Positions 32,182 through 42,495 of a stretch of DNA of 64,000 bases are shown piece after piece (the stretch's first letter is position 1; each line of letters begins with the position of its first letter). The DNA is taken from positions 558,001-622,000 of the forward strand of contig NZ_SACR01000003.1 in the NCBI RefSeq assembly GCF_004016505.1, read 5' to 3'. The DNA comes from Rubrivivax rivuli (GTDB lineage Bacteria > Pseudomonadota > Gammaproteobacteria > Burkholderiales > Burkholderiaceae_C). The position numbers and the translations under genes are program-made. The notes under the pieces were generated by a model. It was given only the letters and a program-made list of their open reading frames with translations, had not been told where the DNA came from and searched no databases.

Positions 32182-32575
32182 GGCGAGGTCCTCGGTGGTT
32201 GCGGGGGCGGGCCAAGCGGGGCCTGGCACTCGATGCGCAGGCTACGAACCCGGCCCCCCGGGCGCTTGGGTGAATGGCGCGCCGGCTCTAGGAAATCGGA
32301 GCGGTCCGCGTTCCCCGAGGTCAAACATGCAACCATGTGTAACAGACATGTACGTCGATCGCGCAGCCGGCCTCGGTGCGCAATGCCAGACGCCCTCGAG
32401 AACTGTGGGGGCCCCGCCCGTCCCATGCCTCGCGCAAAGCGTTCATGACCGGCGCCGAGCCGCCACCCAAGAACCATCCCATGAACGACCGCGGCCCCAG
32501 CCACACCTCGCCAGCGGGCCACTGGCCCGTCAGCTCGCCCCCCCTCACGAAGCGGTGCGACGGGCGGGTCCGACC
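32182..32575. other. 394-bp divergent intergenic region
   Basis: Lies between the beta-helix operon (leftward) and the two-component genes (rightward). No convincing gene is present; short frames here have no ribosome-binding site or family match. It contains the inverted-repeat array at 32325-32351, which is less G/C-rich than its surroundings and is a likely regulator site. Promoter hexamers are not clear. Confidence 0.6.
32325..32351. promoter_or_regulatory. ACATG/CATGT inverted-repeat operator candidate
   Basis: ACATG (32325-32329), 4 nt, CATGT (32334-32338), 7 nt, then the palindrome ACATGT (32346-32351). Half-sites fall about one helix turn apart. It sits between the exported operon and the NarL-type two-component genes, a natural place for the response regulator to bind. 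Confidence 0.5.
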
Positions 32576-34726
32576 ATGACAACGGTGCAGCCGCGTTCCG
32601 CGCCCCGGCGGTGGCGCCCGGTTCGCTGGCGTCGGCTGGGCGCCACCGCCTGCGTGCTCGCCCTCGTGGGCAGCGAGGTCGCCGAGATCCTGCACGAGTA
32701 CGGCGAATGGAAGGGCCACACGGTCGAAGCCGTGGCCAATCATTTGGTGGTGTGGGACGCCGCCGTGGACGGTTTCCTTGCGCCGACCATCGCCGGCCTG
32801 CGCGCGGTCTCGGTGGCCGCACAGCTCGCGCAGGGCGAGGAACTGGCGCGCCGCACCGAGGAGTTCGACAACTGGCTGGATCGCCTGGGCCGCTCGGGGG
32901 CGGTGCATGCCACCTGGCTGGTGATGGACAGCGAAGGGCAGGTCCTTGCCAGCGCCGGCATCAGCCCGGTGACCTTGCAGCCACAGGAACGGGCGGCACT
33001 TTGGGCCGCTGCGCAGACAGCCGGCCCCGACGGGCCGCCGGTGTACAGCCTCTCCCACACGCCGGCCAGAACCTTGAACATCGGCGCCCGCTTGCGCCGG
33101 GTGGATGGGGCCGTCGTCGGCCTGGTGGTGGCACAGATCCCCTACGCGCGCCTGGACGAACTGGCCAAGCGGCACGGCGCCGAGCCCGGCGTGGCGCTGA
33201 TGCTGCGCGACCACGCCCAGGGCCTGGTCGCGCACGCCACGGCACCAGACCTGTCCGCTGCCGATCTGGCGCGCATGGCCACGGCCGCGAAGCGGCGCGA
33301 CGTCTCCGGCAGCGAGCTGGGCCTGCAGATGGAAGCAGACGCGGGCCAGCGCTACCTGGTGCGCGGCCGCGAACGCGGCGATTGGGGCCTGCAGACCGTG
33401 GTGGCCATGAACACCGACCAGTTCATGCGGCATTACCGCGAGGAGTGGTTGCTTCGGGGCCTGTTCCTGCTGGCCCTGTGTGGCCTGCTCGCCTTGATCG
33501 GCCTGCAGCAACGACACCAGCGCGTGCTGGGCGAGGCGGCGCGCGCGCAGGCCACCCGCTTGCGCAAGGGCGCCGTGCAGTGGCTGGAACTGCTGCCCGA
33601 GCCCACCTGGCTGGCCAGCGCCGACGGCACCCGCACGCGCTTCAACGGCGCGTTCGCCAGCTGCTTCGGGCTCGACGCCGACCAGGGTGGCGCGATGCCA
33701 TGGCAATGGGACCGCGTCATCGAGGAACCGGCCCTGGGCGCCTGGCACCAGGTCGTCAAGCGCGTGCAGCGCACCGGCGCGACGCAGTGGTGCCACGTCA
33801 GCCTGCCGGCCGCGGGGGGCCGGCGGCGCGTGGTGCTGGCGCGTGTGTCAGCCTTGCGCGACCCGATCTTCGGTACCGACGAGCGCGTGATCCTGGTGAT
33901 CCTGCAGTTGGGGCGCGACGGCTTGAACATGGACGAGGACGCCGCGCGCGCCCGTGAACTGCTGCAACTGGCCGAAGCCGAGCAATGGCGCCTGGGCCAA
34001 GCCCTTCACGACGAACTCGGGCAGCAGCTCACCGGCATCGCTTTCCTGGCCAACGTGCTTGAACGCAAGTTGCGCGCCGCCCACCGCGGCGAGGCCGACG
34101 ATGCGCGTTGGCTCACGACGCTGGCCAACGAGACGATCGAAAAGGCACGCCAGCTGGCGCGCGGGCTGGTCCCCGTCAACAGCGCCGACCCCGGCGCGCT
34201 GGCCGCCGCTCTGGGCGAACTGGGCCGACGCACAGGCGAGGTGTTCGACATCGCCTGCAGCGTGCAGGCCGACCCGGGCTTCGACCCCGGGGGCACCGAG
34301 CGCGCCAACCACCTGTACCGCATCGTGCAGGAGTTGATCACCAACGCCGTGCGGCACGGCGCCGCGCGCCAGGTGTCCATCGACCTCCTGGAAGCCGGGT
34401 CCGGCGGCTTGCAGCGCATGCGCGTGGTCAGCGACGGCGTGCGCGTTCCTGCGGACGTGCTCCAGGCGGGCCGCGGACTGGGGCTTGCCGGCATCCGCAG
34501 CCGGGCCGCCTACCTGGGGGCCACGGTCGCCTTCGACGCTCTCGAGCCGGGTGGTCTGGCCGTCACGGTGGATCTGCCACCGGCAGCAGCGCAGTGCATC
34601 GACCGCGAGCCCGGGCCCAGCCAGGGGGCCGGGCACCGCGTGCCTGCGCCAGGCGATGCTGCGGCGGGGCTGACCGGCCGAAGGCAGGGACCCGATGGCC
34701 CGGCCCCTTCGATGCAGGAAACCTGA
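32576..34726 (+). CDS. NarX/DegS-type membrane sensor histidine kinase
   Basis: 716 residues from MTTVQPRSAPRRW. Two membrane helices (about 25-42 and 288-305, LFLLALCGLLALIGL) frame a periplasmic sensor of about 245 residues of CHASE/Cache-like size. A PAS-like region follows (ELLPEPTWLASADGTRTRFN). HisKA_3 has H478 in GQALHDELGQQL. The HATPase has NAVRHGAARQVS and GLGLAGIRSRAAYLGA; its Asp box reads VVSDGVRV, with Ser where many kinases have the first Asp of DDG. The stop overlaps the response-regulator start (TGATG). Confidence 0.88.
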   Translation: MTTVQPRSAPRRWRPVRWRRLGATACVLALVGSEVAEILHEYGEWKGHTVEAVANHLVVWDAAVDGFLAPTIAGLRAVSVAAQLAQGEELARRTEEFDNWLDRLGRSGAVHATWLVMDSEGQVLASAGISPVTLQPQERAALWAAAQTAGPDGPPVYSLSHTPARTLNIGARLRRVDGAVVGLVVAQIPYARLDELAKRHGAEPGVALMLRDHAQGLVAHATAPDLSAADLARMATAAKRRDVSGSELGLQMEADAGQRYLVRGRERGDWGLQTVVAMNTDQFMRHYREEWLLRGLFLLALCGLLALIGLQQRHQRVLGEAARAQATRLRKGAVQWLELLPEPTWLASADGTRTRFNGAFASCFGLDADQGGAMPWQWDRVIEEPALGAWHQVVKRVQRTGATQWCHVSLPAAGGRRRVVLARVSALRDPIFGTDERVILVILQLGRDGLNMDEDAARARELLQLAEAEQWRLGQALHDELGQQLTGIAFLANVLERKLRAAHRGEADDARWLTTLANETIEKARQLARGLVPVNSADPGALAAALGELGRRTGEVFDIACSVQADPGFDPGGTERANHLYRIVQELITNAVRHGAARQVSIDLLEAGSGGLQRMRVVSDGVRVPADVLQAGRGLGLAGIRSRAAYLGATVAFDALEPGGLAVTVDLPPAAAQCIDREPGPSQGAGHRVPAPGDAAAGLTGRRQGPDGPAPSMQET

Positions 34727-35403
34727 TGTCCGAACCGCACGACCCCATCGCCCTGCTGGTGCTGGACGACCACGCCATCGTGCGCCACGGCCTGCTGCAA
34801 CTGGCCGCGCAAGTGCCGTGGATCAAGGCCTGCCGCGCGGCAGCCAGCCTGGACGAGGCCTTGGCGCTGATGAACGAACGGACCTTCGATGTCGCTGTCG
34901 TCGACCTGTCGCTGGGCGGGGCCAGCGGCATGGACGCGATCGGCGAGCTGCAGGAGCGCTGGCCCGCCCTGCGCGTGGTGGTGCTCAGCATGCACAGCGA
35001 CCCGATGTACTGGGAGCGCGCCTTCGAGCGCGGCGTCCACGCCTTCGTGGCCAAGGACGACGCCACCGAGCAGCTGGTCGAGGCGATCGCGCGCGTCGCG
35101 CAGGGTGGCATCTACATGGGCGCACGCATCCAGAGCGCGCTGGCGGGCCGGTTCGGCGCCGCTGGTCGCGCTTGCGCACCGCGCCCCGAGGCGCTGGTGG
35201 CACGCCTGACCCCGCGCGAGCGCGAGATCCTCGAGTTCATCGGCAAGGGGCTGTCTGCGGCCGAAGTGGCCTTCGAACTGGAGCGCAGCGTGAAGACGGT
35301 GGAGGCGCACAAGGCGAAGCTGCGCGAGAAGCTCGGCCTGCGCAGCAACCAGCTGCTGCTGCAGTTCGCCGCCCGTTGGGTGCAGTTCGACAGCCGGCTC
35401 TGA
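34726..35403 (+). CDS. NarL/FixJ-family response regulator
   Basis: 225 residues. The receiver has D14-D15, phospho-acceptor D60 ([10 protein letters not shown]) and the conserved Lys in HAFVAKDD. The LuxR-type helix-turn-helix (about 160-220) reads [20 protein letters not shown], with [18 protein letters not shown]. It is translationally coupled to the kinase before it. The most obvious targets are the divergent exported operon and the inverted-repeat array between them. Confidence 0.92.
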   Translation: MSEPHDPIALLVLDDHAIVRHGLLQLAAQVPWIKACRAAASLDEALALMNERTFDVAVVDLSLGGASGMDAIGELQERWPALRVVVLSMHSDPMYWERAFERGVHAFVAKDDATEQLVEAIARVAQGGIYMGARIQSALAGRFGAAGRACAPRPEALVARLTPREREILEFIGKGLSAAEVAFELERSVKTVEAHKAKLREKLGLRSNQLLLQFAARWVQFDSRL

Positions 35404-35415
35404 GGGCGGCGCTCC

Positions 35416-35421
35416 TAAGAT
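35416..35421 (+). promoter_or_regulatory. -10-like TAAGAT of guaC
   Basis: TAAGAT lies 58 nt before the guaC ATG (35480), in the gap after the response-regulator stop. A leader of about 50 nt would result. Confidence 0.35.
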
Positions 35422-35479
35422 GCGCAGTCCGGTGCGCGAGCGCCGGGTCCAGCCCGCACCCCACCCCAAGAGTCCCGTC

Positions 35480-36457
35480 ATGGAAATCTTCGACTACGAC
35501 AACATCCTGCTGCTGCCGCGCCTGTGCCGGGTGGAAAGCCGCAGCGAATGCGACACCAGCATCCAGTTCGGCCCCCGTCGCTTCACGCTGCCGGTGGTGC
35601 CCAGCAACATGAAGACGGTGGTCGACGAGCCGATCAGCCAGATGCTGGCCAAGAGCGGCCACTTCTACGTGATGCACCGCTTCGACCTCGACAACGTGGC
35701 CTACGCGCGCCGCATGCGCGAACTGGGCCTGTTCGTGAGCCTGAGCTCGGGCGTGAAACCGGCCGACTTCGACGTGATCGACCGCCTGGCGGCCGAGGGC
35801 GTGGGCGCCGACTACATCACCATCGACATCGCGCACGGCCATGCCGAGAGCGTGAAGAAGACCATCGCGCACATCAAGCAGCGGCTGCCCGAGGCCTTCG
35901 TCATCGCCGGCAACGTGGCCACGCCCGAGGCCGTGATCGACCTGGAGAACTGGGGCGCCGACGCCACCAAGGTGGGCGTGGGGCCGGGCAAGGTGTGCAT
36001 CACCAAGCTCAAGACCGGCTTCGGCACCGGCGGTTGGCAGCTCAGCGCGTTGAAGTGGTGCGCCCGCGTGGCCACCAAGCCCATCATTGCCGACGGCGGC
36101 ATCCGCCACCATGGCGACATCGCCAAGAGCATCCGCTTCGGCGCCAGCATGGTGATGGTGGGCTCGCTCTTCGCGGGCCATGAAGAGAGCCCGGGGGCCA
36201 CCGTGGAGGTCGACGGCAAGCGCTACAAGGAGTACTACGGCTCGGCCTCTGATTTCAACAAGGGCGAATACAAGCACGTCGAGGGCAAGCGCATCCTCGA
36301 GCCCATCAAGGGCCATCTCGCCGACACGCTGCGCGAAATGCGCGAAGACCTGCAGAGCAGCATCAGCTACGCCGGGGGGCGCGTGCTGCAAGACTTGAAG
36401 AAGGTGAACTACGTGGTGCTCGGCGGCGAGAACGCCGGCGAGCACCTGTTCATGTAG
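35480..36457 (+). CDS. guaC: GMP reductase
   Basis: Converts GMP to IMP with NADPH for purine salvage. 325 residues from [20 protein letters not shown]; the in-frame start 60 nt upstream is rejected. The IMPDH/GMPR TIM-barrel motifs are present: the active-site loop [17 protein letters not shown] with its Cys, [18 protein letters not shown] and [20 protein letters not shown]. Length and the GTGGWQL flap fit the shorter bacterial GuaC2-like form. It lies in the same direction as the response regulator but has its own -10-like site. Confidence 0.95.
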   Translation: MEIFDYDNILLLPRLCRVESRSECDTSIQFGPRRFTLPVVPSNMKTVVDEPISQMLAKSGHFYVMHRFDLDNVAYARRMRELGLFVSLSSGVKPADFDVIDRLAAEGVGADYITIDIAHGHAESVKKTIAHIKQRLPEAFVIAGNVATPEAVIDLENWGADATKVGVGPGKVCITKLKTGFGTGGWQLSALKWCARVATKPIIADGGIRHHGDIAKSIRFGASMVMVGSLFAGHEESPGATVEVDGKRYKEYYGSASDFNKGEYKHVEGKRILEPIKGHLADTLREMREDLQSSISYAGGRVLQDLKKVNYVVLGGENAGEHLFM

Positions 36458-36463
36458 CCCGCG

Positions 36464-37840
36464 TCAGCGCGGGATCATCCCGCGGTTCTCGCCCGGCTCC
36501 ACCGCCAGGCGCGCGCGGGCCGCGGGGCGCCGCGCGGCCAGCGGCACGGCGCGCTCGCCTTCGGCCGTGGTGAAGCACGCGCCGATGTCGGCGTGGCGCA
36601 GCGCGGTGCTCATCAGCGGGTCGGCGGCGCTGCCCTGGGGGGCGCTGAAGTCTTCGGCCACCGGGCAGCTGGCCTGGAAGCCGTCGAAGTAGCGGCCTTC
36701 GTTGCGCTGGTTCACGCTCTCGAAGTTGACGACGCTGTAGGTGCGCCCGCAGCTGCTGCTGGGCAGGAAGCCCACCGGCTTGCCGCAGGTGGTGTCACCG
36801 ACGGTGATCACCTCCACCCCGGCACCCCGCAAGCCGTTGACCACCTGCTCGCTGGCCGAGCAGGTGCGCGGGCCCGTCAGCACGTAGACGCGCGGCAGGC
36901 CGAGGGCCGCGGCGGGCTGGCTGAAGCCATAGCTCTGGTTGTTGGCGGCCGCGCGCTTGTCGTTGTAGAGCAGCGAAGCGTAGGTCAGCCCTGCGCCCCT
37001 CGCGCCTGCGATGTAGCTGGCCAAGGTGCCGCCCGTGCTGACGAGGCCGCCGCCGTTGTAGCGCAGGTCCAGCACCAGGTCTTGCACCCCCGCGGCCCTG
37101 AACTGCGAGAAAGCCGCGTCCAGCGGCGTGAGTGCCTGGCCGATCATGTCCTTGACCTGCAGGTAGCCCACGCGGCGGCCGCGCGGGCTGGTCTGCACCG
37201 TCACGCCCTGCACCGGGTTGAGGTTGTAGACCGCCGCGTTCAGGGCCACGCTGCGGTCGTTGCCGGCACGGCGCAGCACGAGGCTGAGCGTGTCGCCGGC
37301 CTGGGCTGGGCTCAGCACGCTGTAGTCGTCGGCCGCCACCACGCTGGCGGCGCTGCGGCCGTTCAGGCTGAGGATCTGGTCGCCGCGCTGCACGCCTTGC
37401 ACGGCGGCGGGTGAACCGGGCTCGACGTAACGCACATAGAGCGCCCGCGTGCTGACGCCGTCGACCTCGATGCCGTTGACGGCCACGCCGTAGCCGAGCG
37501 TGGCGCCATCGCCGTAGAAGCGGTTGAAGCTCTCGGTGCTCTGGCTGCCGCTCCAGCGGTCGGCCGGAAAGCTGGCGCTGGTGCCGGTGTAGAGCAGCGC
37601 GTCGAAGTAGGCCTCCACGCTGTTGAAGCCGCTGGCCGCGGGCCGTGGCGAGAGGCGGTACCAGAAGTACCAGTCGTTCATGTAGTTGCCCAGCCAGGCC
37701 TGCTGGTCGGGCACCGAGCAGCTGGCGGCCGGGGCGGTGGGGTTGTCATCGCCACCGCCACCGCAGGCGACCAGGGCCAGGGCGGCACAGGCCGTTGCCG
37801 CCGGACGCAGCAGATGGATGAACAAAGGGCGACAGATCAT
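36464..37840 (-). CDS. S41-family C-terminal processing peptidase, lipoprotein
   Basis: 458 residues from [11 protein letters not shown]. The lipobox LVAC (C26) is followed by GGGGDD, so it is a likely lipoprotein. A small N-terminal domain has [15 protein letters not shown] domain (about 155-235) has [20 protein letters not shown]. The S41 core has [10 protein letters not shown], the nucleophile region [15 protein letters not shown] and the Lys in TTCGKPVGF. The catalytic Ser and Lys are kept. GGAG lies before the start. It is convergent with guaC (6 nt between stops) and divergent from valS. Confidence 0.9.
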   Translation of the reverse strand: MICRPLFIHLLRPAATACAALALVACGGGGDDNPTAPAASCSVPDQQAWLGNYMNDWYFWYRLSPRPAASGFNSVEAYFDALLYTGTSASFPADRWSGSQSTESFNRFYGDGATLGYGVAVNGIEVDGVSTRALYVRYVEPGSPAAVQGVQRGDQILSLNGRSAASVVAADDYSVLSPAQAGDTLSLVLRRAGNDRSVALNAAVYNLNPVQGVTVQTSPRGRRVGYLQVKDMIGQALTPLDAAFSQFRAAGVQDLVLDLRYNGGGLVSTGGTLASYIAGARGAGLTYASLLYNDKRAAANNQSYGFSQPAAALGLPRVYVLTGPRTCSASEQVVNGLRGAGVEVITVGDTTCGKPVGFLPSSSCGRTYSVVNFESVNQRNEGRYFDGFQASCPVAEDFSAPQGSAADPLMSTALRHADIGACFTTAEGERAVPLAARRPAARARLAVEPGENRGMIPR

Positions 37841-37897
37841 CGAAAAGCTCCTGGGCGGGCCGGAGGGCCCGTGGGCGCGGCGCTCAGGGTCGCCACC

Positions 37898-37903
37898 TAG
37901 AAT
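37898..37903 (+). promoter_or_regulatory. -10-like TAGAAT upstream of valS
   Basis: TAGAAT lies 83 nt before the valS ATG, in the 146-bp gap shared with the divergent S41 gene. Unlike the leaderless cases, this would give a leader of about 75 nt. Confidence 0.45.
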
Positions 37904-37986
37904 CGACAACCCTTCGCGGTGCCTTCACGTTGACAGACTTTCACGTGCCAGGCGCCCCGGCCTGTATCGCTTTGTCTCACGCCATC

Positions 37987-40827
37987 ATGACCGAACTCGC
38001 CAAGTCCTTCGAGCCCGCCCCCATCGAGGGCCGCTGGGGCCCGGTGTGGGCCAGCAGCCCGGCGCACGCCCCGACACTCGACCCGGCCAAGCCTTCGTTC
38101 TGCATCCAGCTGCCGCCGCCCAACGTGACGGGCACGCTGCACATGGGCCACGCGTTCAACCAGACCATCATGGATGCGTTGACGCGCTACCACCGCATGC
38201 GCGGCCACAACACGCTGTGGGTGCCGGGCACCGACCACGCCGGCATCGCCACGCAGATCGTCGTGGAACGCCAGCTGCAGGAAAACGGCCTCAGTCGCCA
38301 CGACCTGGGCCGCAAGAACTTCGTGGCGCAGGTGTGGGACTGGAAAGCCACCTCGGGCGCCACCATCACGAACCAGATGCGCCGCCTGGGCGACAGCGTG
38401 GACTGGGGCCGCGAGTACTTCACGATGGACGAGAAGCTGTCCACCGTGGTGACCGAGACCTTCGTGCGCCTCTTCGACGAGGGCCTGATCTACCGCGGCC
38501 AGCGCCTGGTGAGCTGGGACCCGCAGCTGAAATCGGCCGTCTCCGACCTGGAGGTGGAAAGCGAGGAGGAAGACGGCTTCCTGTGGCACATCGCCTACCC
38601 CCTGGCCGATGGTTCGGGCCAGCTGGTGGTGGCCACCACGCGCCCCGAAACGTTGCTGGGCGACACCGCGGTGATGGTGCACCCGGAAGACGAGCGCTAC
38701 ACCGCACTCATCGGCAAGCAAGTCAAGCTGCCGCTGACCGAGCGCGTGATCCCGGTGATCGCCGATGCCTATGTCGACCGCGAGTTCGGCACCGGCGTGG
38801 TGAAGGTGACGCCGGCGCACGACGCCAACGACTACGCGGTGGGCCAGCGCCACGGCCTGCCGATGATCAGCGTGCTGGACCTGGAGGCCCGGCTCAACGC
38901 CAACGCGCCCGAGGCCTACCGCGGGCTCGACCGCTTCGTGGCGCGCAAGAAGATCGTGGCCGACCTGGAGGCTCAGGGCCTGCTGGTGGAGACCAAGAAG
39001 CACAAGCTGCAGGTGCCGCGCTGCGCGCGCACCGGCCAGGTGGTGGAGCCCATGCTCACCGACCAGTGGTTCGTGGCCGTGAACAAGCCCGCGAAGGACG
39101 GCACCAGCATCGCCGAGAAGGCCCGCCGCGCGGTGAGCAGCGGCGAGGTGCGCTTCGTGCCCGAGCAATGGGTCAACACCTACAACCACTGGATGGACAA
39201 CATCCAGGACTGGTGCATCAGCCGCCAGCTCTGGTGGGGCCACCAGATCCCGGCCTGGTACGGCACGGGCGGCGAACTCTTCGTCGCGCGCAGCGAAGAA
39301 GAAGCGCGCCAGCGTGCCGCGGCCGCCGGCTACGCGGGTGAACTGAGGCGCGACGAAGACGTGCTCGACACCTGGTACAGCAGCGCGCTGGTGCCCTTCT
39401 CTTCACTCGGCTGGCCCGAGAAAACCAAGGAGCTCGATCTCTTCTTGCCCAGCACCGTGCTCGTGACGGGCTTCGACATCATCTTCTTCTGGGTCGCCCG
39501 GATGATCATGATGACGACACATTTCACCGGCAAAGTGCCCTTCCGCGACGTCTACATCCACGGTCTGGTGCGTGACGCGCAAGGCCAGAAGATGAGCAAG
39601 AGCGAGGGCAACGTGCTCGACCCGGTGGACCTGATCGACGGCATCGAGCTCGCCCCGCTGCTGGACAAGCGCAGCACCGGCCTGCGCAAGCCCGAGACCG
39701 CACCGCGCGTGCGCAAGCAGACGGAGAAGGAATTCCCGCAAGGCATCCCGGCCTTCGGTGCCGACGCGCTGCGTTTCACCATGGCCAGCTACGCCAGCCT
39801 GGGCCGCAACATCAACTTCGACAGCAAGCGCTGCGAGGGCTACCGCAACTTCTGCAACAAGCTCTGGAACGCGACGAAGTTCGTGTTGATGAACACAGAA
39901 GGCCAGGACTGCGGGCTGAAGGAGCACACCAAGGCCGAGTGCCAACCCGGCGGCCCCTTCCACGGCTACATGCGCTTCAGCCAGGCCGACCGCTGGATCG
40001 CCGGCGAACTGCAGCGCGTGGAAGCCGCTGTGGCCCAGGGCTTTGCCGACTACCGGCTGGACAACGTGGCCAACGCCATCTATGCCTTCGTCTGGGACGA
40101 GTACTGCGACTGGTACCTGGAAATCGCCAAGGTGCAGATCGCCCAGGGTTCCGAGGGCGAACAGCGAGCCACGCGCCGCACGCTGATCCGCACGCTGGAA
40201 GCGGTGCTGCGCCTGCTGCACCCGCTGGCGCCGTTCATCACCGCCGAGCTCTGGGAAGTGGTGGCGCCGGTGGCCGGCGTGAAGCAGACCGAGAGCATCG
40301 TGACCGCGCGCTACCCCGAGGCGCAGCTGGCCAAGGTCGACCCGCAGGCCGATGCCTGGGTGGCGCGGCTGAAGGCCGTGGCCGCCGAGGTGCGCCGCCT
40401 GCGCAGCGAGATGGGCCTGCAGCCCGGCGAACGCGTGCCGCTGCTGTGCCTGGGCGATGAAGCCTTCGTGCAGAGCGCCGCGCCCGTGCTGAAGGCGCTG
40501 GCACGACTGGCCGAGATCCAGCCGCTGGCCGACGAGGCCGCCTTTGCTGCGGCGACGCAGGCCGCGCCGGTGGCCGTCAACGGTGAGCTTCGCCTGGCGC
40601 TGCACGTGCAGATCGATGTCGAGGCAGAGATCGCACGGCAGGAGAAGGAAGTCGCACGCCTGCGCGGCGAAATCTCCAAGGCCGATGCGAAACTCGGCAA
40701 CGAAAGCTTCGTCGCGCGCGCCCCGGCCGCGGTGGTGGAGCAAGAGCGCGCCCGGCTGGCCGACTTCCGGCAAGCGCTGGCAAGGCTGGAAGAACAACTC
40801 GCCCGTCTGCAGAAAGCCCCCCAATGA
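37987..40827 (+). CDS. valS: Valyl-tRNA synthetase
   Basis: Charges tRNA-Val and edits mischarged Thr. 946 residues from [17 protein letters not shown], a family-typical start; the TTG at 37930 is rejected. HIGH is in [15 protein letters not shown]. The editing CP1 domain has [19 protein letters not shown] is in [14 protein letters not shown]. The C-terminal coiled-coil arm (about 880-946) ends [16 protein letters not shown] and is typical. The stop overlaps the galU start by 4 nt (ATGA). Confidence 0.98.
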   Translation: MTELAKSFEPAPIEGRWGPVWASSPAHAPTLDPAKPSFCIQLPPPNVTGTLHMGHAFNQTIMDALTRYHRMRGHNTLWVPGTDHAGIATQIVVERQLQENGLSRHDLGRKNFVAQVWDWKATSGATITNQMRRLGDSVDWGREYFTMDEKLSTVVTETFVRLFDEGLIYRGQRLVSWDPQLKSAVSDLEVESEEEDGFLWHIAYPLADGSGQLVVATTRPETLLGDTAVMVHPEDERYTALIGKQVKLPLTERVIPVIADAYVDREFGTGVVKVTPAHDANDYAVGQRHGLPMISVLDLEARLNANAPEAYRGLDRFVARKKIVADLEAQGLLVETKKHKLQVPRCARTGQVVEPMLTDQWFVAVNKPAKDGTSIAEKARRAVSSGEVRFVPEQWVNTYNHWMDNIQDWCISRQLWWGHQIPAWYGTGGELFVARSEEEARQRAAAAGYAGELRRDEDVLDTWYSSALVPFSSLGWPEKTKELDLFLPSTVLVTGFDIIFFWVARMIMMTTHFTGKVPFRDVYIHGLVRDAQGQKMSKSEGNVLDPVDLIDGIELAPLLDKRSTGLRKPETAPRVRKQTEKEFPQGIPAFGADALRFTMASYASLGRNINFDSKRCEGYRNFCNKLWNATKFVLMNTEGQDCGLKEHTKAECQPGGPFHGYMRFSQADRWIAGELQRVEAAVAQGFADYRLDNVANAIYAFVWDEYCDWYLEIAKVQIAQGSEGEQRATRRTLIRTLEAVLRLLHPLAPFITAELWEVVAPVAGVKQTESIVTARYPEAQLAKVDPQADAWVARLKAVAAEVRRLRSEMGLQPGERVPLLCLGDEAFVQSAAPVLKALARLAEIQPLADEAAFAAATQAAPVAVNGELRLALHVQIDVEAEIARQEKEVARLRGEISKADAKLGNESFVARAPAAVVEQERARLADFRQALARLEEQLARLQKAPQ

Positions 40828-41693
40828 GCGTCGTCTCCAAGGCCATCTTCCCCGTCGCCGGCCTCGGCACGCGTTTCCTGCCGGCCACCAAGGCGCAGCC
40901 CAAGGAGATGCTGCCCGTCGTCGACAAGCCCCTGATCCAGTACGCCGTGGAAGAGGCCTATGCCGCCGGTGTGCGCGAGATGATCTTCGTCACCGGCCGC
41001 CACAAGCGGCCCATCGAAGACCACTTCGACATGACCTACGAACTGGAAGTGGCGCTGGAGAAGGCCGGCAAGGAAGAACTGCTGTCGGTGGTGCGCAGCG
41101 TCAAGCCCGACGACATGGAGTGCATCTACGTGCGTCAGCCGCAGGCCCTGGGCCTGGGCCATGCCGTGCTGTGCGGCCAGCGCCTGGTGGGCAACCAGCC
41201 CTTTGCCGTGTTGCTGGCCGACGACCTCATGGTCGGCGCACCGCCGGTGCTGGCGCAGATGGTCGAGCAGTTCAAGGAGTGGCGCGCCTCCATCCTGGCG
41301 GTGCAGGAAGTGCCGGCCGAGCACACCAGGCGCTACGGCATCGTGGCGGGCACGCCGGTGAACGAGCGCGTGATGGACGTGACCCGCATCGTCGAGAAGC
41401 CCGCGCCTGAAGTGGCACCCTCGCGCCTGGGGGTGGCGGGCCGCTACATCCTCACGCCCGGGGTCTTCCACGAGATCGCCACGCAGCCGCGCGGCGTGGG
41501 TGGCGAGATCCAGCTCACCGACGGCATTGCCAGCCTGCTGCGGCGCGAAAAGGTGTTCGCCTACCGCTACGAAGGCAAGCGCTACGACTGCGGCAGCAAG
41601 GAAGGTTTCCTGGAAGCCAACGTCGAACTGGCGCTGGCGCACCCGGTGCTGGGGCCAGGGTTCCGCAGCTACCTGCAGAACCTGGATCTCTGA
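40824..41693 (+). CDS. galU: UTP-glucose-1-phosphate uridylyltransferase
   Basis: Makes UDP-glucose for polysaccharide and glycolipid synthesis. 289 residues. The N-terminal nucleotide-binding motif is [19 protein letters not shown] with [27 protein letters not shown] carries the metal-binding Asp. The C-terminal [19 protein letters not shown] is the GalU signature. It is translationally coupled to valS (ATGA) and convergent with tusA (1 nt between stops). No separate promoter is seen. Confidence 0.97.
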   Translation: MSVVSKAIFPVAGLGTRFLPATKAQPKEMLPVVDKPLIQYAVEEAYAAGVREMIFVTGRHKRPIEDHFDMTYELEVALEKAGKEELLSVVRSVKPDDMECIYVRQPQALGLGHAVLCGQRLVGNQPFAVLLADDLMVGAPPVLAQMVEQFKEWRASILAVQEVPAEHTRRYGIVAGTPVNERVMDVTRIVEKPAPEVAPSRLGVAGRYILTPGVFHEIATQPRGVGGEIQLTDGIASLLRREKVFAYRYEGKRYDCGSKEGFLEANVELALAHPVLGPGFRSYLQNLDL

Positions 41694-41694
41694 A

Positions 41695-41922
41695 TCAGCG
41701 CCGCCGCAGGACGTGCACGAACTCGTTGCCGTTCTGTGTCTGCTCCACCAACTCGTTGCCGGTCTGGCGCGCGAAGGCCTGGAAGTCGCGCGTGGAGCCC
41801 GGGTCGGTGCTCAGCACGCGCAGCACCTCGCCCGTCACCATGTCGGCCAGAGCCTTCTTGGTTTTGAGGATGGGCAGCGGGCAGTTCAGACCGCGGGTGT
41901 CGAGTTCTTTGGCGTTGTCCAT
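41695..41922 (-). CDS. tusA: TusA-family sulfurtransferase
   Basis: 75 residues with the SirA/TusA fold. The active cysteine is in LDTRGLNCPLPILKTKKAL (C near residue 14), the persulfide carrier for tRNA thiolation and other sulfur transfer. The C-terminal ELVEQTQNGNEFVHVL is typical. It lies in a leftward group cysM, Nudix, tusA; sulfur acquisition by cysM and sulfur relay by tusA fit together. Confidence 0.92.
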   Translation of the reverse strand: MDNAKELDTRGLNCPLPILKTKKALADMVTGEVLRVLSTDPGSTRDFQAFARQTGNELVEQTQNGNEFVHVLRRR

Positions 41923-41948
41923 GGTGTTCGGGTGCAAAGCAGCACAGC

Positions 41949-42482
41949 TCAGGTCTTGGGCGGCAGTTCGATGAACTGCGGTTCGATGCCACGGCCACGC
42001 AGCCAGTCGGCCAGCGCATAGCCGGTGCCGGCGCGCCAGCAGCGCAGGTCTTGCGGCGCGAACAGCTTGTACTCGGCGAGTTCGGGCGAGAGGCTGATCT
42101 CGCCTTCGGCCTGCACGTGGTAGGCGATGATGATCTGGTTCATGCGCTGGAAGTCGTAGACGCCCACCAGGCGCGTCTGCGTGACCCGCAACGCCGTTTC
42201 TTCCAGCACCTCGCGCGCGATGCCGGCCTCGGGCGTCTCGCCGGCCTCCATGAAGCCGGTGATCAGCGCGAACATGCGGCCGCTCCACGCGGCATTGCGC
42301 GCCAGCAGCACCCGGCCCTCGCGGTCGGTGCATTCGACGATGGCCGCCAGCACCGGCGTCGGGTTGTTCCAGTGCGTCCAGCCGCAGGCCGGACAGCGCA
42401 GCCGGGCCTTGGGGCCGCCGTCCTCCTCCTGGCTGATCCAGGCCAACCCAGTGCCGCACTGCAGGCAGAACTTGGCGTCCAT
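41949..42482 (-). CDS. Nudix hydrolase with zinc ribbon (NudC-like)
   Basis: 177 residues from MDAKFCLQCG. The N-terminal zinc ribbon has CLQCG and CPACG about 20 residues apart. The Nudix box GFMEAGETPEAGIAREVLEE matches G-x5-E-x7-REVxEE. The family includes NADH pyrophosphatase/deNADding NudC and relatives; this copy is shorter than NudC (about 260) and lacks its N-terminal domain, so the substrate is open. Middle gene of the leftward cysM-Nudix-tusA group, 13 nt after cysM. Confidence 0.88.
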   Translation of the reverse strand: MDAKFCLQCGTGLAWISQEEDGGPKARLRCPACGWTHWNNPTPVLAAIVECTDREGRVLLARNAAWSGRMFALITGFMEAGETPEAGIAREVLEETALRVTQTRLVGVYDFQRMNQIIIAYHVQAEGEISLSPELAEYKLFAPQDLRCWRAGTGYALADWLRGRGIEPQFIELPPKT

Positions 42483-42495
42483 GCTCAGACCACCG

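Noticed and set aside
32376..32579. Small plus-strand frame in the 394-bp divergent gap
   Set aside because: No ribosome-binding site, no motif and overlap with the kinase start region.
37930..37935. TTGACA as a valS -35 box, or TTG as the valS start
   Set aside because: No -10 lies at 16-18 nt downstream, and the 19 residues added by the TTG start are not family-like. The ATG at 37987 is preferred.
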